Source: Clostridia bacterium
Lineage (GTDB): Bacteria; Bacillota; Clostridia; Lachnospirales; Cellulosilyticaceae
Assembly (NCBI GenBank): GCA_029256345.1
Contig: JAQSYC010000095.1
Location: 1-6,585 of the forward strand
DNA: 6,585 nt
Direction of reading: 5' to 3'
Positions 1 through 6,225 of this stretch are shown here, piece by piece. Position 1 is the stretch's first letter, and each line of letters opens with the position of its first letter. A model generated the notes under the pieces. It had not been told where the DNA came from and did not search any database. It saw only the letters and a program-made list of their open reading frames with translations. The position numbers and the translations under genes are program-made.

Positions 1-492
1 AATGCTGATTATGGTCTCTTAAATACATTACTTCAATCTATTGGACTTGAGAACTTGATGAATGATTGGCTTGGACAGGAGAGTACGGCTTTAGTATGTG
101 CTTTTATTCCTATATTGTGGCAATATGTAGGTTATCATATGCTCATTATGTATGCGGGAGCAAAGTCCATTTCTACGGATATTTATGAAGCCGCTAAAAT
201 AGATGGGGCCACATCCATCAAAACAGCATTTTATATTACCATTCCACTTTTAAAACCTATTTTAAAGGTTTGTATAACCTTTTCAATGATTGGTGCATTA
301 AAAGTGTTTGATTTAATCTATGTTTTAACAAATGGCGGTCCATTTCATTCAACCGAAGTGCCAAGTACCCTAATGTATACCACTATTTTTGATAATTTTC
401 AATATGGCTATGGCAGTGCAATATCTGTATTTATTATTTTGGAATGTTTAGTGCTTACGGTACTTATTGATAGGGTGATGAAACTAGATTAA
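1..492 (+). CDS. Sugar ABC transporter permease, MalF type (5' end outside window)
   Basis: This is the inner-membrane permease subunit of a carbohydrate ABC importer, expected to pair with the next gene product, a solute-binding lipoprotein and an ATPase. The frame is open from base 1, so only the last 163 residues are present; the ATG at 58 is internal. Visible hydrophobic segments lie near residues 31-52, 88-108 and 138-157 of the fragment. The cytoplasmic EAA loop that contacts the ATPase is clear: EAAKIDGA at 63-70 and IPLLKP at 81-86. LTNGGP at 109-114 is also typical of MalF/UgpA-like permeases. The stop is followed 20 bases later by the second permease, so the two are co-transcribed. 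Family is certain; the substrate is inferred from the downstream arabinofuranosidase to be an arabinose-containing oligosaccharide. The position matches araP of Bacillus subtilis, but orthology cannot be shown from this fragment. Confidence 0.92.
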   Translation, partial: NADYGLLNTLLQSIGLENLMNDWLGQESTALVCAFIPILWQYVGYHMLIMYAGAKSISTDIYEAAKIDGATSIKTAFYITIPLLKPILKVCITFSMIGALKVFDLIYVLTNGGPFHSTEVPSTLMYTTIFDNFQYGYGSAISVFIILECLVLTVLIDRVMKLD

Positions 493-512
493 ATAGTGGG
501 AGGTTTATTTTT

Positions 513-1367
513 ATGAATAGTCTATCGGCAGCTTTATCTAACAAAAAAGATATAAAAAAAGTGTTTTTGCAGATATTTCTTGCAGTATTTGCAATGATAC
601 AAATATACCCTTTGATATGGTTAGTATTATTTTCTTTTAAAGACAACAATGAAATATTTGGAGGAAATATTGCAGGTTTTCCAAATACATGGCGTATTCA
701 AAATTACGCCAGTGCAATATCTCAAGCTAATGTCATGAAGTATTTTGTTAACAGTGTTTTTGTAACCACCGTAACAATCGTACTAGTCATTTTGCTGTCG
801 TCCATGACGGCGTATGCCATCTACCGCATGAAATGGAAGCTAAGCAATCTCACCCTGATGATTATTTTATTAGGACTAATGATTCCTATTCATGCAGCCT
901 TGTTACCATTATTTATGGTTCTTAAAAATCTCAAGCTGCTTAATACCTTTTGGGCGCTTATCATCCCGTATACTGCTTTTGGCGTGCCAATGGCAATATT
1001 TATATTAGGAAGCTTTTTAAATGGTATTCCAAGAGAGCTTGAAGAAGCAGCAGCAATAGATGGGTGTAGTATCTACAAAATATTTTATTCAGTGATACTG
1101 CCGCTCATCAAACCGGCTATTGCAACAGTATCTATTTTTACCTATCTTTCGACATGGAATGAGCTGATGTTTGCGGTGACCTTTATCAATAAAAAGGAAT
1201 TTAAAACACTTACTGTAGGCATTATGTCCATGGTAGGAACTTATGTCACAAAATGGGGGGAGATTGGAGCAGGACTTGTGATTGCCACATTACCAACCAT
1301 ACTCATTTATATTTTGCTGAGTGATCAGGTACAAAACAGCTTAACAGCAGGAGCAGTAAAAGGTTAG
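513..1367 (+). CDS. Sugar ABC transporter permease, MalG type
   Basis: This is the second permease of the same carbohydrate importer, 284 residues, a normal full length for MalG/AraQ-like proteins. The start is supported by GGGAGG at 498-503, nine bases before the ATG. About six membrane segments can be seen, near residues 18-41, 78-102, 112-133, 145-168, 195-221 and 250-270. The EAA loop is intact: EEAAAIDG at 177-184 followed by LPLIKP at 196-201. The C-terminus ends in a glycine-rich AGAVKG tail, common in this family. It sits between the MalF-type permease and the GH51 arabinofuranosidase, in the same order as araP-araQ-abfA of Bacillus subtilis. The transported sugar is therefore inferred to be an arabino-oligosaccharide. 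No ATPase gene is present in the window; such importers often share a housekeeping MsmX-type ATPase encoded elsewhere. Confidence 0.94.
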   Translation: MNSLSAALSNKKDIKKVFLQIFLAVFAMIQIYPLIWLVLFSFKDNNEIFGGNIAGFPNTWRIQNYASAISQANVMKYFVNSVFVTTVTIVLVILLSSMTAYAIYRMKWKLSNLTLMIILLGLMIPIHAALLPLFMVLKNLKLLNTFWALIIPYTAFGVPMAIFILGSFLNGIPRELEEAAAIDGCSIYKIFYSVILPLIKPAIATVSIFTYLSTWNELMFAVTFINKKEFKTLTVGIMSMVGTYVTKWGEIGAGLVIATLPTILIYILLSDQVQNSLTAGAVKG

Positions 1368-1417
1368 TTAAATATAAGAGGGTTTTAAAATAATTTTAAA
1401 GCAAAGGTGAAACGATA

Positions 1418-2896
1418 ATGGCAAAATACATTGTAAATGTGCAAAATAAAAAATCTAAAATTGATAAAAATATTTATGGGCATTTTTCAGAGCATCTAGG
1501 CAGATGTATTTATGAAGGCATCTATGTGGGCGATGACTCTAGTATACCCAATGTAAAGGGCATGAGAATAGATGTGGTAGAAGCACTAAAGAACATCAAA
1601 GTTCCGGTGCTTAGGTGGCCGGGGGGGTGCTTTGCAGATGAGTACCACTGGAAAGATGGTATAGGACCTAAGGGAAATCGCAAAAAAATGGTTAATACCC
1701 ATTGGGGAGGAGTCGTAGAAGACAATAGCTTTGGGACCCACGAGTTCATGGAACTTTGTAGTCAAGTTGGCTGTGAACCTTACATCAATGGTAATTTAGG
1801 CAGCGGTACGGTACAAGAAATGTCAGAGTGGGTAGAATATTTGACTTTTGACGGTATTTCCCCTATGGCAGAGCTACGCAAAAGTAACGGTCAGGAAAAA
1901 GCGTGGCAGGTTAAATACTTTGGGGTTGGCAATGAAAACTGGGGATGCGGCGGTAATATGAGGCCAGAATATTATGCCGATGAATACCGTAGATATCAAA
2001 CTTATTTAAGGAATTATGGTTCTAATAAGCTTTATAAAATAGCCTGCGGAGCCAACGGCAGTGATTACAACTGGACTGAGGTACTGATGGAGAGAGCGGC
2101 TCAGTATATGGATGCACTTACCCTTCATTACTATACGATTCCAGGGGGATGGGACCATAAGATGCCAGCTCTGGGGTTTGATGAAGCGGCCTATTATCAG
2201 ACGATAAAAGAAGCTGTTTTTATGGAGGAATTATTAGACAAACATAGTCATATTATGGATCAGTATGACAAAGAAAAGCGTATTGCGGTGATTGTAGACG
2301 AGTGGGGCAGCTGGTATCAAGTAGAACCAGGTACTAATCCAGGCTTTTTATACCAGCAAAACACGATGCGAGATGCTATGCTTGCAGGGGTTACGTTAAA
2401 TATATTTAATAAATATGCAGATCGCGTACGGATGGCTAACCTAGCGCAAATCGTTAATGTATTGCAAGCCATCATCTTAACTGAAGGAGAAAAGATGGTA
2501 CTTACCCCTAGTTATCATGTATTTGACTTATATAAAGTGCATCAAGAAGCCATTTTGTTAGAGAGTTTTATCAGTCAAGAAGATGTTGGAAGTAACAACT
2601 ATAGCATCAAGGATCTCTATGAGTCAGTTTCAATGGATGATGCAGGACAAGTGAATATGACAATCTGTAATACAGATTTAAATGAAGCGAAGACAATAGA
2701 AGGCATGTTACAAGGCTTCGAAATCAAGGAAGTAAAAGGGCGTGTGTTATCTGATAAAATGGATGCGCATAATACTTTTGAAGAGCCAAACAAGGTTAAA
2801 CTTGAAGTGTTTGATGGGGTCAACTTCACAGGAGAAGATTTCAAAGTGAAAGTTCCGCCATGCAGTATCGTGCAGTTAACTTTTATTGGGGTGTAG
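1418..2896 (+). CDS. abfA: Alpha-L-arabinofuranosidase, GH51, cytoplasmic
   Basis: This enzyme hydrolyses terminal alpha-L-arabinofuranosyl residues from arabinan or arabinoxylan oligosaccharides, releasing L-arabinose (EC 3.2.1.55). The 492 residues match the usual GH51 length. There is no signal peptide, so it acts in the cytoplasm on imported oligosaccharides. Diagnostic motifs are GHFSEHLGR at 21-29, RWPGGCFADEYHW at 66-78, GNENWG at 171-176 and VDEWGSWY at 293-300. By family knowledge E173 is the acid/base and E295 the nucleophile, close to E175 and E294 in the Geobacillus stearothermophilus enzyme. The N-terminal part is the (beta/alpha)8 barrel; the C-terminal part, roughly after 300, contributes the beta-sandwich typical of bacterial GH51. 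AAAGGTGA at 1403-1410 supports the ATG at 1418. A run of seven G lies within the RWPGG codons (1621-1627), with the frame intact. Confidence 0.97.
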   Translation: MAKYIVNVQNKKSKIDKNIYGHFSEHLGRCIYEGIYVGDDSSIPNVKGMRIDVVEALKNIKVPVLRWPGGCFADEYHWKDGIGPKGNRKKMVNTHWGGVVEDNSFGTHEFMELCSQVGCEPYINGNLGSGTVQEMSEWVEYLTFDGISPMAELRKSNGQEKAWQVKYFGVGNENWGCGGNMRPEYYADEYRRYQTYLRNYGSNKLYKIACGANGSDYNWTEVLMERAAQYMDALTLHYYTIPGGWDHKMPALGFDEAAYYQTIKEAVFMEELLDKHSHIMDQYDKEKRIAVIVDEWGSWYQVEPGTNPGFLYQQNTMRDAMLAGVTLNIFNKYADRVRMANLAQIVNVLQAIILTEGEKMVLTPSYHVFDLYKVHQEAILLESFISQEDVGSNNYSIKDLYESVSMDDAGQVNMTICNTDLNEAKTIEGMLQGFEIKEVKGRVLSDKMDAHNTFEEPNKVKLEVFDGVNFTGEDFKVKVPPCSIVQLTFIGV

Positions 2897-2903
2897 AGGG
2901 TGG
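2895..2903 (+). promoter_or_regulatory. Ribosome binding site overlapping the GH51 stop codon
   Basis: AGAGGGTGG begins inside the GH51 TAG stop. It sits too close to serve the GTG at 2900, which it overlaps, but is well placed for the in-frame GTG at 2906 (GAGG at 2896-2899, six bases away). A weaker GGGG at 2888-2891 could serve the GTG at 2900 with eight bases of spacing. Either way, initiation depends on ribosomes finishing GH51, suggesting translational coupling. Confidence 0.5.
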
Positions 2904-3166
2904 AAGTGACCTGTAAACGCTGTAAGTTATTTGAGCAAGACAAGGAGCAGTTGTTAAGCACTCTAAAATCTTATATTGAATCCCTAAGCGAGGAAGATAA
3001 AGTATCACAAGAACTATATGAAGAAAGACTTTCGAGGTGTGAGTGTTGTGAGAGTCTAGGGAATGGACTGTGTAAGTTTTGCGGATGTTTTGTAATCGTT
3101 AGGGCGATTAAAAAGAAGATGAATTGCCCGCATCCGAGAGGTGAAAGATGGCACAAACAAGATTAA
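2900..3166 (+). CDS. Small cysteine-rich protein, DUF6171-like
   Basis: This is a soluble protein of up to 88 residues with nine cysteines, at 5, 8, 47, 49, 50, 58, 61, 63 and 76. They form CKRC near the N-terminus, then RCECC, CKFCGC and a final NCPHP, followed by a GERW-type tail. The arrangement (N-terminal CxxC, a charged helix containing YEERL, then paired CxxC-type knuckles and a C-terminal CPxxxxxRW) is that of the DUF6171 family of Clostridia, recognised from memory. Such a pattern suggests zinc or iron binding, but no function is established. The start is GTG at 2900 or, with a better-spaced ribosome binding site, GTG at 2906 (86 residues). It lies 3-9 bases after GH51 and ahead of the operon terminator, so it is transcribed with the sugar genes. 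Its role there is unknown. Confidence 0.78.
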   Translation: MEVTCKRCKLFEQDKEQLLSTLKSYIESLSEEDKVSQELYEERLSRCECCESLGNGLCKFCGCFVIVRAIKKKMNCPHPRGERWHKQD

Positions 3167-3183
3167 ATAGTGTAGTGAAAAAT

Positions 3184-3233
3184 CAGCTCCGTTGTGATAT
3201 TATATTGCTATGATATCTAACGGGGTTGTTTTT
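3184..3233 (+). terminator. Rho-independent terminator of the sugar operon
   Basis: An inverted repeat pairs 3184-3200 (CAGCTCCGTTGTGATAT) with 3213-3228 (ATATCTAACGGGGTTG). It forms a roughly 16-pair stem with a few G-U pairs, one bulged T at 3195 and a 12-base loop. TTTTT follows directly at 3229-3233. It begins 17 bases after the stop of the DUF6171-like gene and ends the transporter-GH51 transcription unit. Confidence 0.88.
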
Positions 3234-3292
3234 CATGATAGATTATTTTTAGACGTTCAGATATCACTTTGAAATAGTACATAGGGGGCAAT

Positions 3293-3874
3293 ATGAAAGA
3301 AAGCGTGTTAAGAACAATAGGATCCCTATATATCACCATAACAGGAATGATTTATATAGGTGTACTGACGGTAAAAGAATTATACAATTGGGTTCTCATT
3401 AGAGAAGAAGCGTATTCTTATATATTGGCGGCATGTTGCTGTGGGATTGTAGTCAAAGCGATAAAAAGAAAGAAGACATTAATAAGAAATATCAGTATAC
3501 TCGTTTTCTCTCTTATAGTGGTTTGCAGTGTGCTTTTAGGGGGATTTCAGAGTTTAAATAATCATAAAACTTTTCAGATTCCATCAAGTAAATATGATAT
3601 TTTAACTGAAGATACTTCGCTTTTTGGAACCTCTATTACAAATTTTTATATGAAAGAAAAGCTTGTTTTTGCAAGATATATAGGAGCCATATCTCTAGAA
3701 GCAGCAGGGGGAATAATCGATAATCAAGAAACAAAATTAAATTGGATCAATGAAGACATATTAAACATAGAATATAGGCAAAACACAGGAAAAGTCATTA
3801 AATTTACCATCAATTTTAATACAGAAGAGTTTAAATATGATTTGGATGTCCCAAAGGCACCCAAATATTGGTAG
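3293..3874 (+). CDS. Predicted membrane protein, three helices plus outer C-terminal domain
   Basis: This 193-residue protein is not assigned to a family with confidence. The start is well supported: AGGGGG at 3283-3288 precedes the ATG by four bases. Three hydrophobic segments lie near residues 8-27, 41-57 and 67-85. The basic stretch KAIKRKK at 55-61 between the second and third should be cytoplasmic, which places the last ~105 residues outside the membrane. Three consecutive cysteines (48-50) lie in the second segment. The C-terminal part looks like a small beta-rich domain ending in LDVPKAPKYW, loosely recalling DUF5412-type proteins of Firmicutes; this resemblance is weak. The gene follows the sugar operon terminator and is followed by a hairpin, so it probably forms its own transcription unit. 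No convincing promoter was found in the 59 bases between. Confidence 0.78.
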   Translation: MKESVLRTIGSLYITITGMIYIGVLTVKELYNWVLIREEAYSYILAACCCGIVVKAIKRKKTLIRNISILVFSLIVVCSVLLGGFQSLNNHKTFQIPSSKYDILTEDTSLFGTSITNFYMKEKLVFARYIGAISLEAAGGIIDNQETKLNWINEDILNIEYRQNTGKVIKFTINFNTEEFKYDLDVPKAPKYW

Positions 3875-3886
3875 ATGAAGAAGGCA

Positions 3887-3926
3887 ACCCCATGAATGTA
3901 TGACAATGTGTCAAAGTTCGTGGGGT
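3887..3926. terminator. Nested hairpin, possible (bidirectional) terminator
   Basis: ACCCCATGAA at 3887-3896 pairs along its full length with TTCGTGGGGT at 3917-3926 (one G-U pair). Inside it, TGACA at 3901-3905 pairs with TGTCA at 3909-3913 around an ATG loop. It starts 13 bases after the membrane-protein stop. Neither side has a clean U-tract: ATAGTATTTATAAAAG follows on plus, and TTGCCTTCTTC follows on minus. It could terminate weakly in both directions, or be a structured 3' end that protects the mRNA. Confidence 0.5.
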
Positions 3927-4157
3927 ATAGTATTTATAAAAGAATAAGGGCCTGATACAAATGTACCATTGTTTTTAATCAAGTATTAGCAGTGGAGCTC
4001 CTCTTTCCACGATGTGTAGACGACAGTTGCTTTGGTAGTGGACAAAGGGGCTGTATTATCTGGAGTGATAGCTGTTACTTGGGTTGGATTTCCCAGGAAA
4101 TGAGGGTTAAATATTGCCAATTGTCAGTTCTGCTGTAGACCCTGAAAAGGAGATACC
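3911..4157 (-). pseudogene. Possible remnant of a surface-protein C-terminus
   Basis: On the minus strand, bases 4157-4110 read GISFSGSTAELTIGNI and then hit a stop. A shift of frame near 4110-4123 opens a second frame reading through TQVTAITPDNTAPLSTTKAT to a TAA at 3988-3986. The same frame then continues for 24 more codons (including NGTFVSGPYSF) to a TGA at 3913-3911, inside the hairpin. The Thr/Ser/Pro-rich, beta-strand-like content resembles Ig-like or DUF11-like domains of secreted surface proteins. One frameshift and one nonsense change would explain the breaks. The stretches are short enough to arise by chance, so this is only a suggestion. Confidence 0.2.
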
Positions 4158-4198
4158 CTGAAGAGATAGATATAAAGAATATGTACATCCTATAAGTG

Positions 4199-4204
4199 TA
4201 TAAT
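4199..4204 (+). promoter_or_regulatory. Candidate -10 box for the repeat protein-MoxR operon
   Basis: A perfect TATAAT, directly preceded by TG, lies 69 bases upstream of the ATG at 4273. No good -35 hexamer was found 16-18 bases further up (AGAATA at 4176-4181), so it would have to rely on the -10 region. In AT-rich DNA such a box can arise by chance. Confidence 0.25.
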
Positions 4205-4272
4205 AAAATTATTGTTAGACATGGGTATCATTAGGTTGTTTAAATCTTAAATAATAGAAAAGAAGGAATATC

Positions 4273-5076
4273 ATGGAAGAGGCTAAACTCATTGAAATTT
4301 TAAAAATCAACCCTGCTAGTATAAAAACCATTCATCAACCCACAGATGAGATGAAGTTATTGGCTATACGAAAAGATGGGCTTGTATTAGAATACATAGA
4401 TAACCCCACAAAAGAGATGGAAGAATTGGCTATGGCAAATAACACAAGAACCATTAAATTTATCAATAATCCAACAGAAGATATGATGATAAAAGCTGTA
4501 AAGGATGGATGGAGCATCTTACAGTATATTAAAAATCCAACGGATCAAGTGATAAGATTAGCTATCAATCAAGCAGGATGGGCTATTCAATATGCTAAAG
4601 CGCCAAGTGAGGAGCTGCAATTATTAGCAGTGAAAAAAAATTATGATGCCTTAAAGTATATCAAAGAGCCGTATGAAAGTGTGCAAGAAGAAGCGGTTAA
4701 AATCAGTTATGAGGCATTAAGGTATATAGCTTCACCAACCCTCAAGCTAGAACTGATGGCCATTAAAAATAATGAAGCAGCTGTCAAATTTATCAACCAT
4801 TTAGATAAGCCTAAAATGTTAGCCTTTTTGAAAGCCAATATTTTAGTTATCAAATATATCATAAGGGAAATTACCCTAGATGAATTAGAAGAGGTATTAA
4901 AAGAAGCTTTATCAAAGGAAGATATTGAAGAAAAATACGTAAGAGATTTTTTAAACTGTAGTACGATAGACAGACATAATCACATTATGCCCATAGATAA
5001 GATGATATTTATTTATAAATATGGCAGCAAAAAAGCGAAGAAAATAGCAGTAGATGAAAAGCTCAAGATGATATAG
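4273..5076 (+). CDS. 22-residue tandem-repeat helical protein
   Basis: This 267-residue soluble protein has no signal peptide or membrane segment. AGAAGGA at 4261-4267 supports the ATG. Its main body is an exact 22-residue repeat. Prolines at 23, 45, 67, 89, 111, 133 and 155 each begin a unit with the pattern P-(T/S)-x4-x2-A-x9-(Y/F)-I. The alanine falls at P+8 in all seven units (31, 53, 75, 97, 119, 141, 163) and Tyr/Phe at P+18. A worn eighth unit covers about 177-198, and residues 13-22 resemble the end of a preceding unit. The C-terminal ~65 residues are non-repetitive and charged. The pattern suggests paired short helices stacking into a solenoid, similar to DUF4116-like repeats found in phage and bacterial proteins, and a protein-binding role. 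Its stop overlaps the ribosome binding site of the MoxR gene, so the two are coupled. The specific function is unknown. Confidence 0.85.
   Translation: MEEAKLIEILKINPASIKTIHQPTDEMKLLAIRKDGLVLEYIDNPTKEMEELAMANNTRTIKFINNPTEDMMIKAVKDGWSILQYIKNPTDQVIRLAINQAGWAIQYAKAPSEELQLLAVKKNYDALKYIKEPYESVQEEAVKISYEALRYIASPTLKLELMAIKNNEAAVKFINHLDKPKMLAFLKANILVIKYIIREITLDELEEVLKEALSKEDIEEKYVRDFLNCSTIDRHNHIMPIDKMIFIYKYGSKKAKKIAVDEKLKMI
4339..4800 (+). repeat. Seven in-register 66-base coding repeats
   Basis: These are seven consecutive units of exactly 66 bases within the repeat-protein gene, from the codon for Pro23 to codon 176, with no insertion or deletion between units. Conservation is at the protein level (Pro, Ala at +8, Tyr/Phe at +18, mostly Ile at +19). 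The DNA of the units has diverged considerably, so the array is old and not a recent slippage product. Confidence 0.85.
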
Positions 5077-5088
5077 AGGAGAGACAAA

Positions 5089-6219
5089 ATGAATTTTATA
5101 GAGACATTGAAAAGTGTTGATTTGGTACTAGCCACTGGCGAAGTACCGCTGATAGTGGGCGAAAGCGGTATAGGGAAAACAGCTTTAGCAAAAGTGATGG
5201 CTAAGGAAAAAAGTTGGCATTTAATTGGTATTGATGGGAATTTACTTAAAGAAGGTGAAATAGGCGGTCTTCCAACGATAGAGGTTTATAGGACCATGGA
5301 TGAGAATGGCAATGAGATAGAAAAGAAGACAACAGTCTATGCTGTTCATAACAAATTAAAGGAAATGGATGAAGCAGTAGCTAAAGGTCAAACAGTTCTT
5401 TTATTCATAGATGAAATCAATCGGTGTGAGCATACTGTGCAACAGGAACTGATGAATTTGATATTAAATAGAGAAATCAATGGGTATAGGTTACATGAAG
5501 ACGTGAAAATCTTAGCAGCGATGAATCCATCAAGTAAATATGGGTCAGAATTTGATTATCAAGTGGTTGATATGGACGCCGCTCAAGAAAATAGATTCGT
5601 ATGGTTAAATATGGAGAGTGATGCAGCGCAATGGCTGCAGTGGGCAATGGGGGCAGGTATTGAGCAAAAAGTTATAGAATTCATTTCAACCTTCCCGGAA
5701 TACTTAAATAAGAAAAACGAAGAAGATGTAAAAGCAACCCCAAGAAGTTATGAAAGGGTTTCTAAGAGTTATAAGGTTTATAAAGAGGGAAAGGATGCCA
5801 TATCGCGAGCGGTATTTTTAAATGTTATCAAAGGCAATGTAGGAAAGGTTATTGCAGAAGAGTTTATAAGTTTTGTTGAAGGGGATTACAGTCCATTAAT
5901 AACCTATGAAGATGTTTTTTTAGGAGAAAGTCTAAATCAAGCGATTAGTGAAAAAATCAAAAGTGAAAGTCATACAAGACTCTATTTATCAGCTGTCAAT
6001 ATTTTAAAAAGAATGGAACGTGAAATAGAAACTCAGGAATATGAGGGCAGTTACTTGATTAATAGATGGATTGCATTTTTAAAAGCGTATCCAGTTGATC
6101 TGATGGTAGGTCTTATGAAAGATATGAAAAATAGTTATCGTGCAGTTTATAAAAGTGCGATAGAAAATGAACAGTTTGTGGAGGCCTATTTTGAAACTTA
6201 TGGTTTAATAAGGGGATAA
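5089..6219 (+). CDS. MoxR/AAA_5-type AAA+ ATPase
   Basis: This cytoplasmic AAA+ ATPase of 376 residues is of the MoxR type. Such proteins act as ATP-driven chaperones or remodelers, usually with a VWA-domain partner. AGGAG at 5077-5081 lies seven bases before the ATG and 12 bases separate the gene from the repeat protein. Walker A is GESGIGKT at 24-31, Walker B is LLFIDEINR at 104-112 with D108 and E109, sensor 1 is N146 in AAMNPSS, the arginine-finger position is R169 in ENRF, and ATPRSYE at 216-222 carries the sensor-2-like R219. All key residues for ATP hydrolysis are present. Residues after about 230 form a helical C-terminal lid and extension. The next gene, six bases downstream, encodes a DUF2201-like (VWA-type) protein, the expected partner. 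The substrate remodelled is unknown; a catalytic gene symbol is not justified. Confidence 0.94.
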   Translation: MNFIETLKSVDLVLATGEVPLIVGESGIGKTALAKVMAKEKSWHLIGIDGNLLKEGEIGGLPTIEVYRTMDENGNEIEKKTTVYAVHNKLKEMDEAVAKGQTVLLFIDEINRCEHTVQQELMNLILNREINGYRLHEDVKILAAMNPSSKYGSEFDYQVVDMDAAQENRFVWLNMESDAAQWLQWAMGAGIEQKVIEFISTFPEYLNKKNEEDVKATPRSYERVSKSYKVYKEGKDAISRAVFLNVIKGNVGKVIAEEFISFVEGDYSPLITYEDVFLGESLNQAISEKIKSESHTRLYLSAVNILKRMEREIETQEYEGSYLINRWIAFLKAYPVDLMVGLMKDMKNSYRAVYKSAIENEQFVEAYFETYGLIRG

Positions 6220-6225
6220 TAATAG

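Larger units (their letters stand above)
3875..4272. other. 398-base gap without a convincing intact gene
   Basis: The first 50 bases hold a nested hairpin. An imperfect palindrome (ACAA..GTAC..TTGT) lies at 3957-3972. A small hairpin lies at 3992-4010 (GTGGA paired with TCCAC). Between about 3911 and 4157 the minus strand carries short interrupted frames with protein-like content. The last 100 bases are AT-rich and probably hold the promoter for the downstream operon. No tRNA, recognised riboswitch or mobile-element end was seen. Confidence 0.6.

Noticed and set aside
1384..1400. AT-only inverted repeat TTTAAAAT-A-ATTTTAAA before GH51, considered as a terminator or operator
   Set aside because: It has no GC pairs in the stem and no T-run, and such repeats are expected in AT-rich spacers. 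The GH51 gene is more likely read through from the permeases.
1621..1627. Run of seven G inside the GH51 gene, a possible slippage or phase-variation tract
   Set aside because: The run encodes the conserved Pro-Gly-Gly of the RWPGG motif, the frame is intact on both sides, and seven bases is short for phase variation.
1522..1749. Minus-strand open frame inside the GH51 gene
   Set aside because: It lies wholly over strongly conserved GH51 motifs, has no ribosome binding site, and its protein has no recognisable character.
2617..2961. 114-codon minus-strand open frame across the end of GH51 and the start of the DUF6171-like gene
   Set aside because: It overlaps two well-supported genes in opposite orientation and lacks its own translation signals.
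3234..3292. Promoter for the membrane-protein gene
   Set aside because: Several AT-rich stretches exist but no -35/-10 pair with acceptable spacing could be found.
3957..3972. Palindrome ACAA..GTAC..TTGT, considered as an AraR-type operator
   Set aside because: The half-sites are in the opposite orientation to the AraR consensus, only 12 of 16 positions are symmetric, and the site lies far from the sugar genes.
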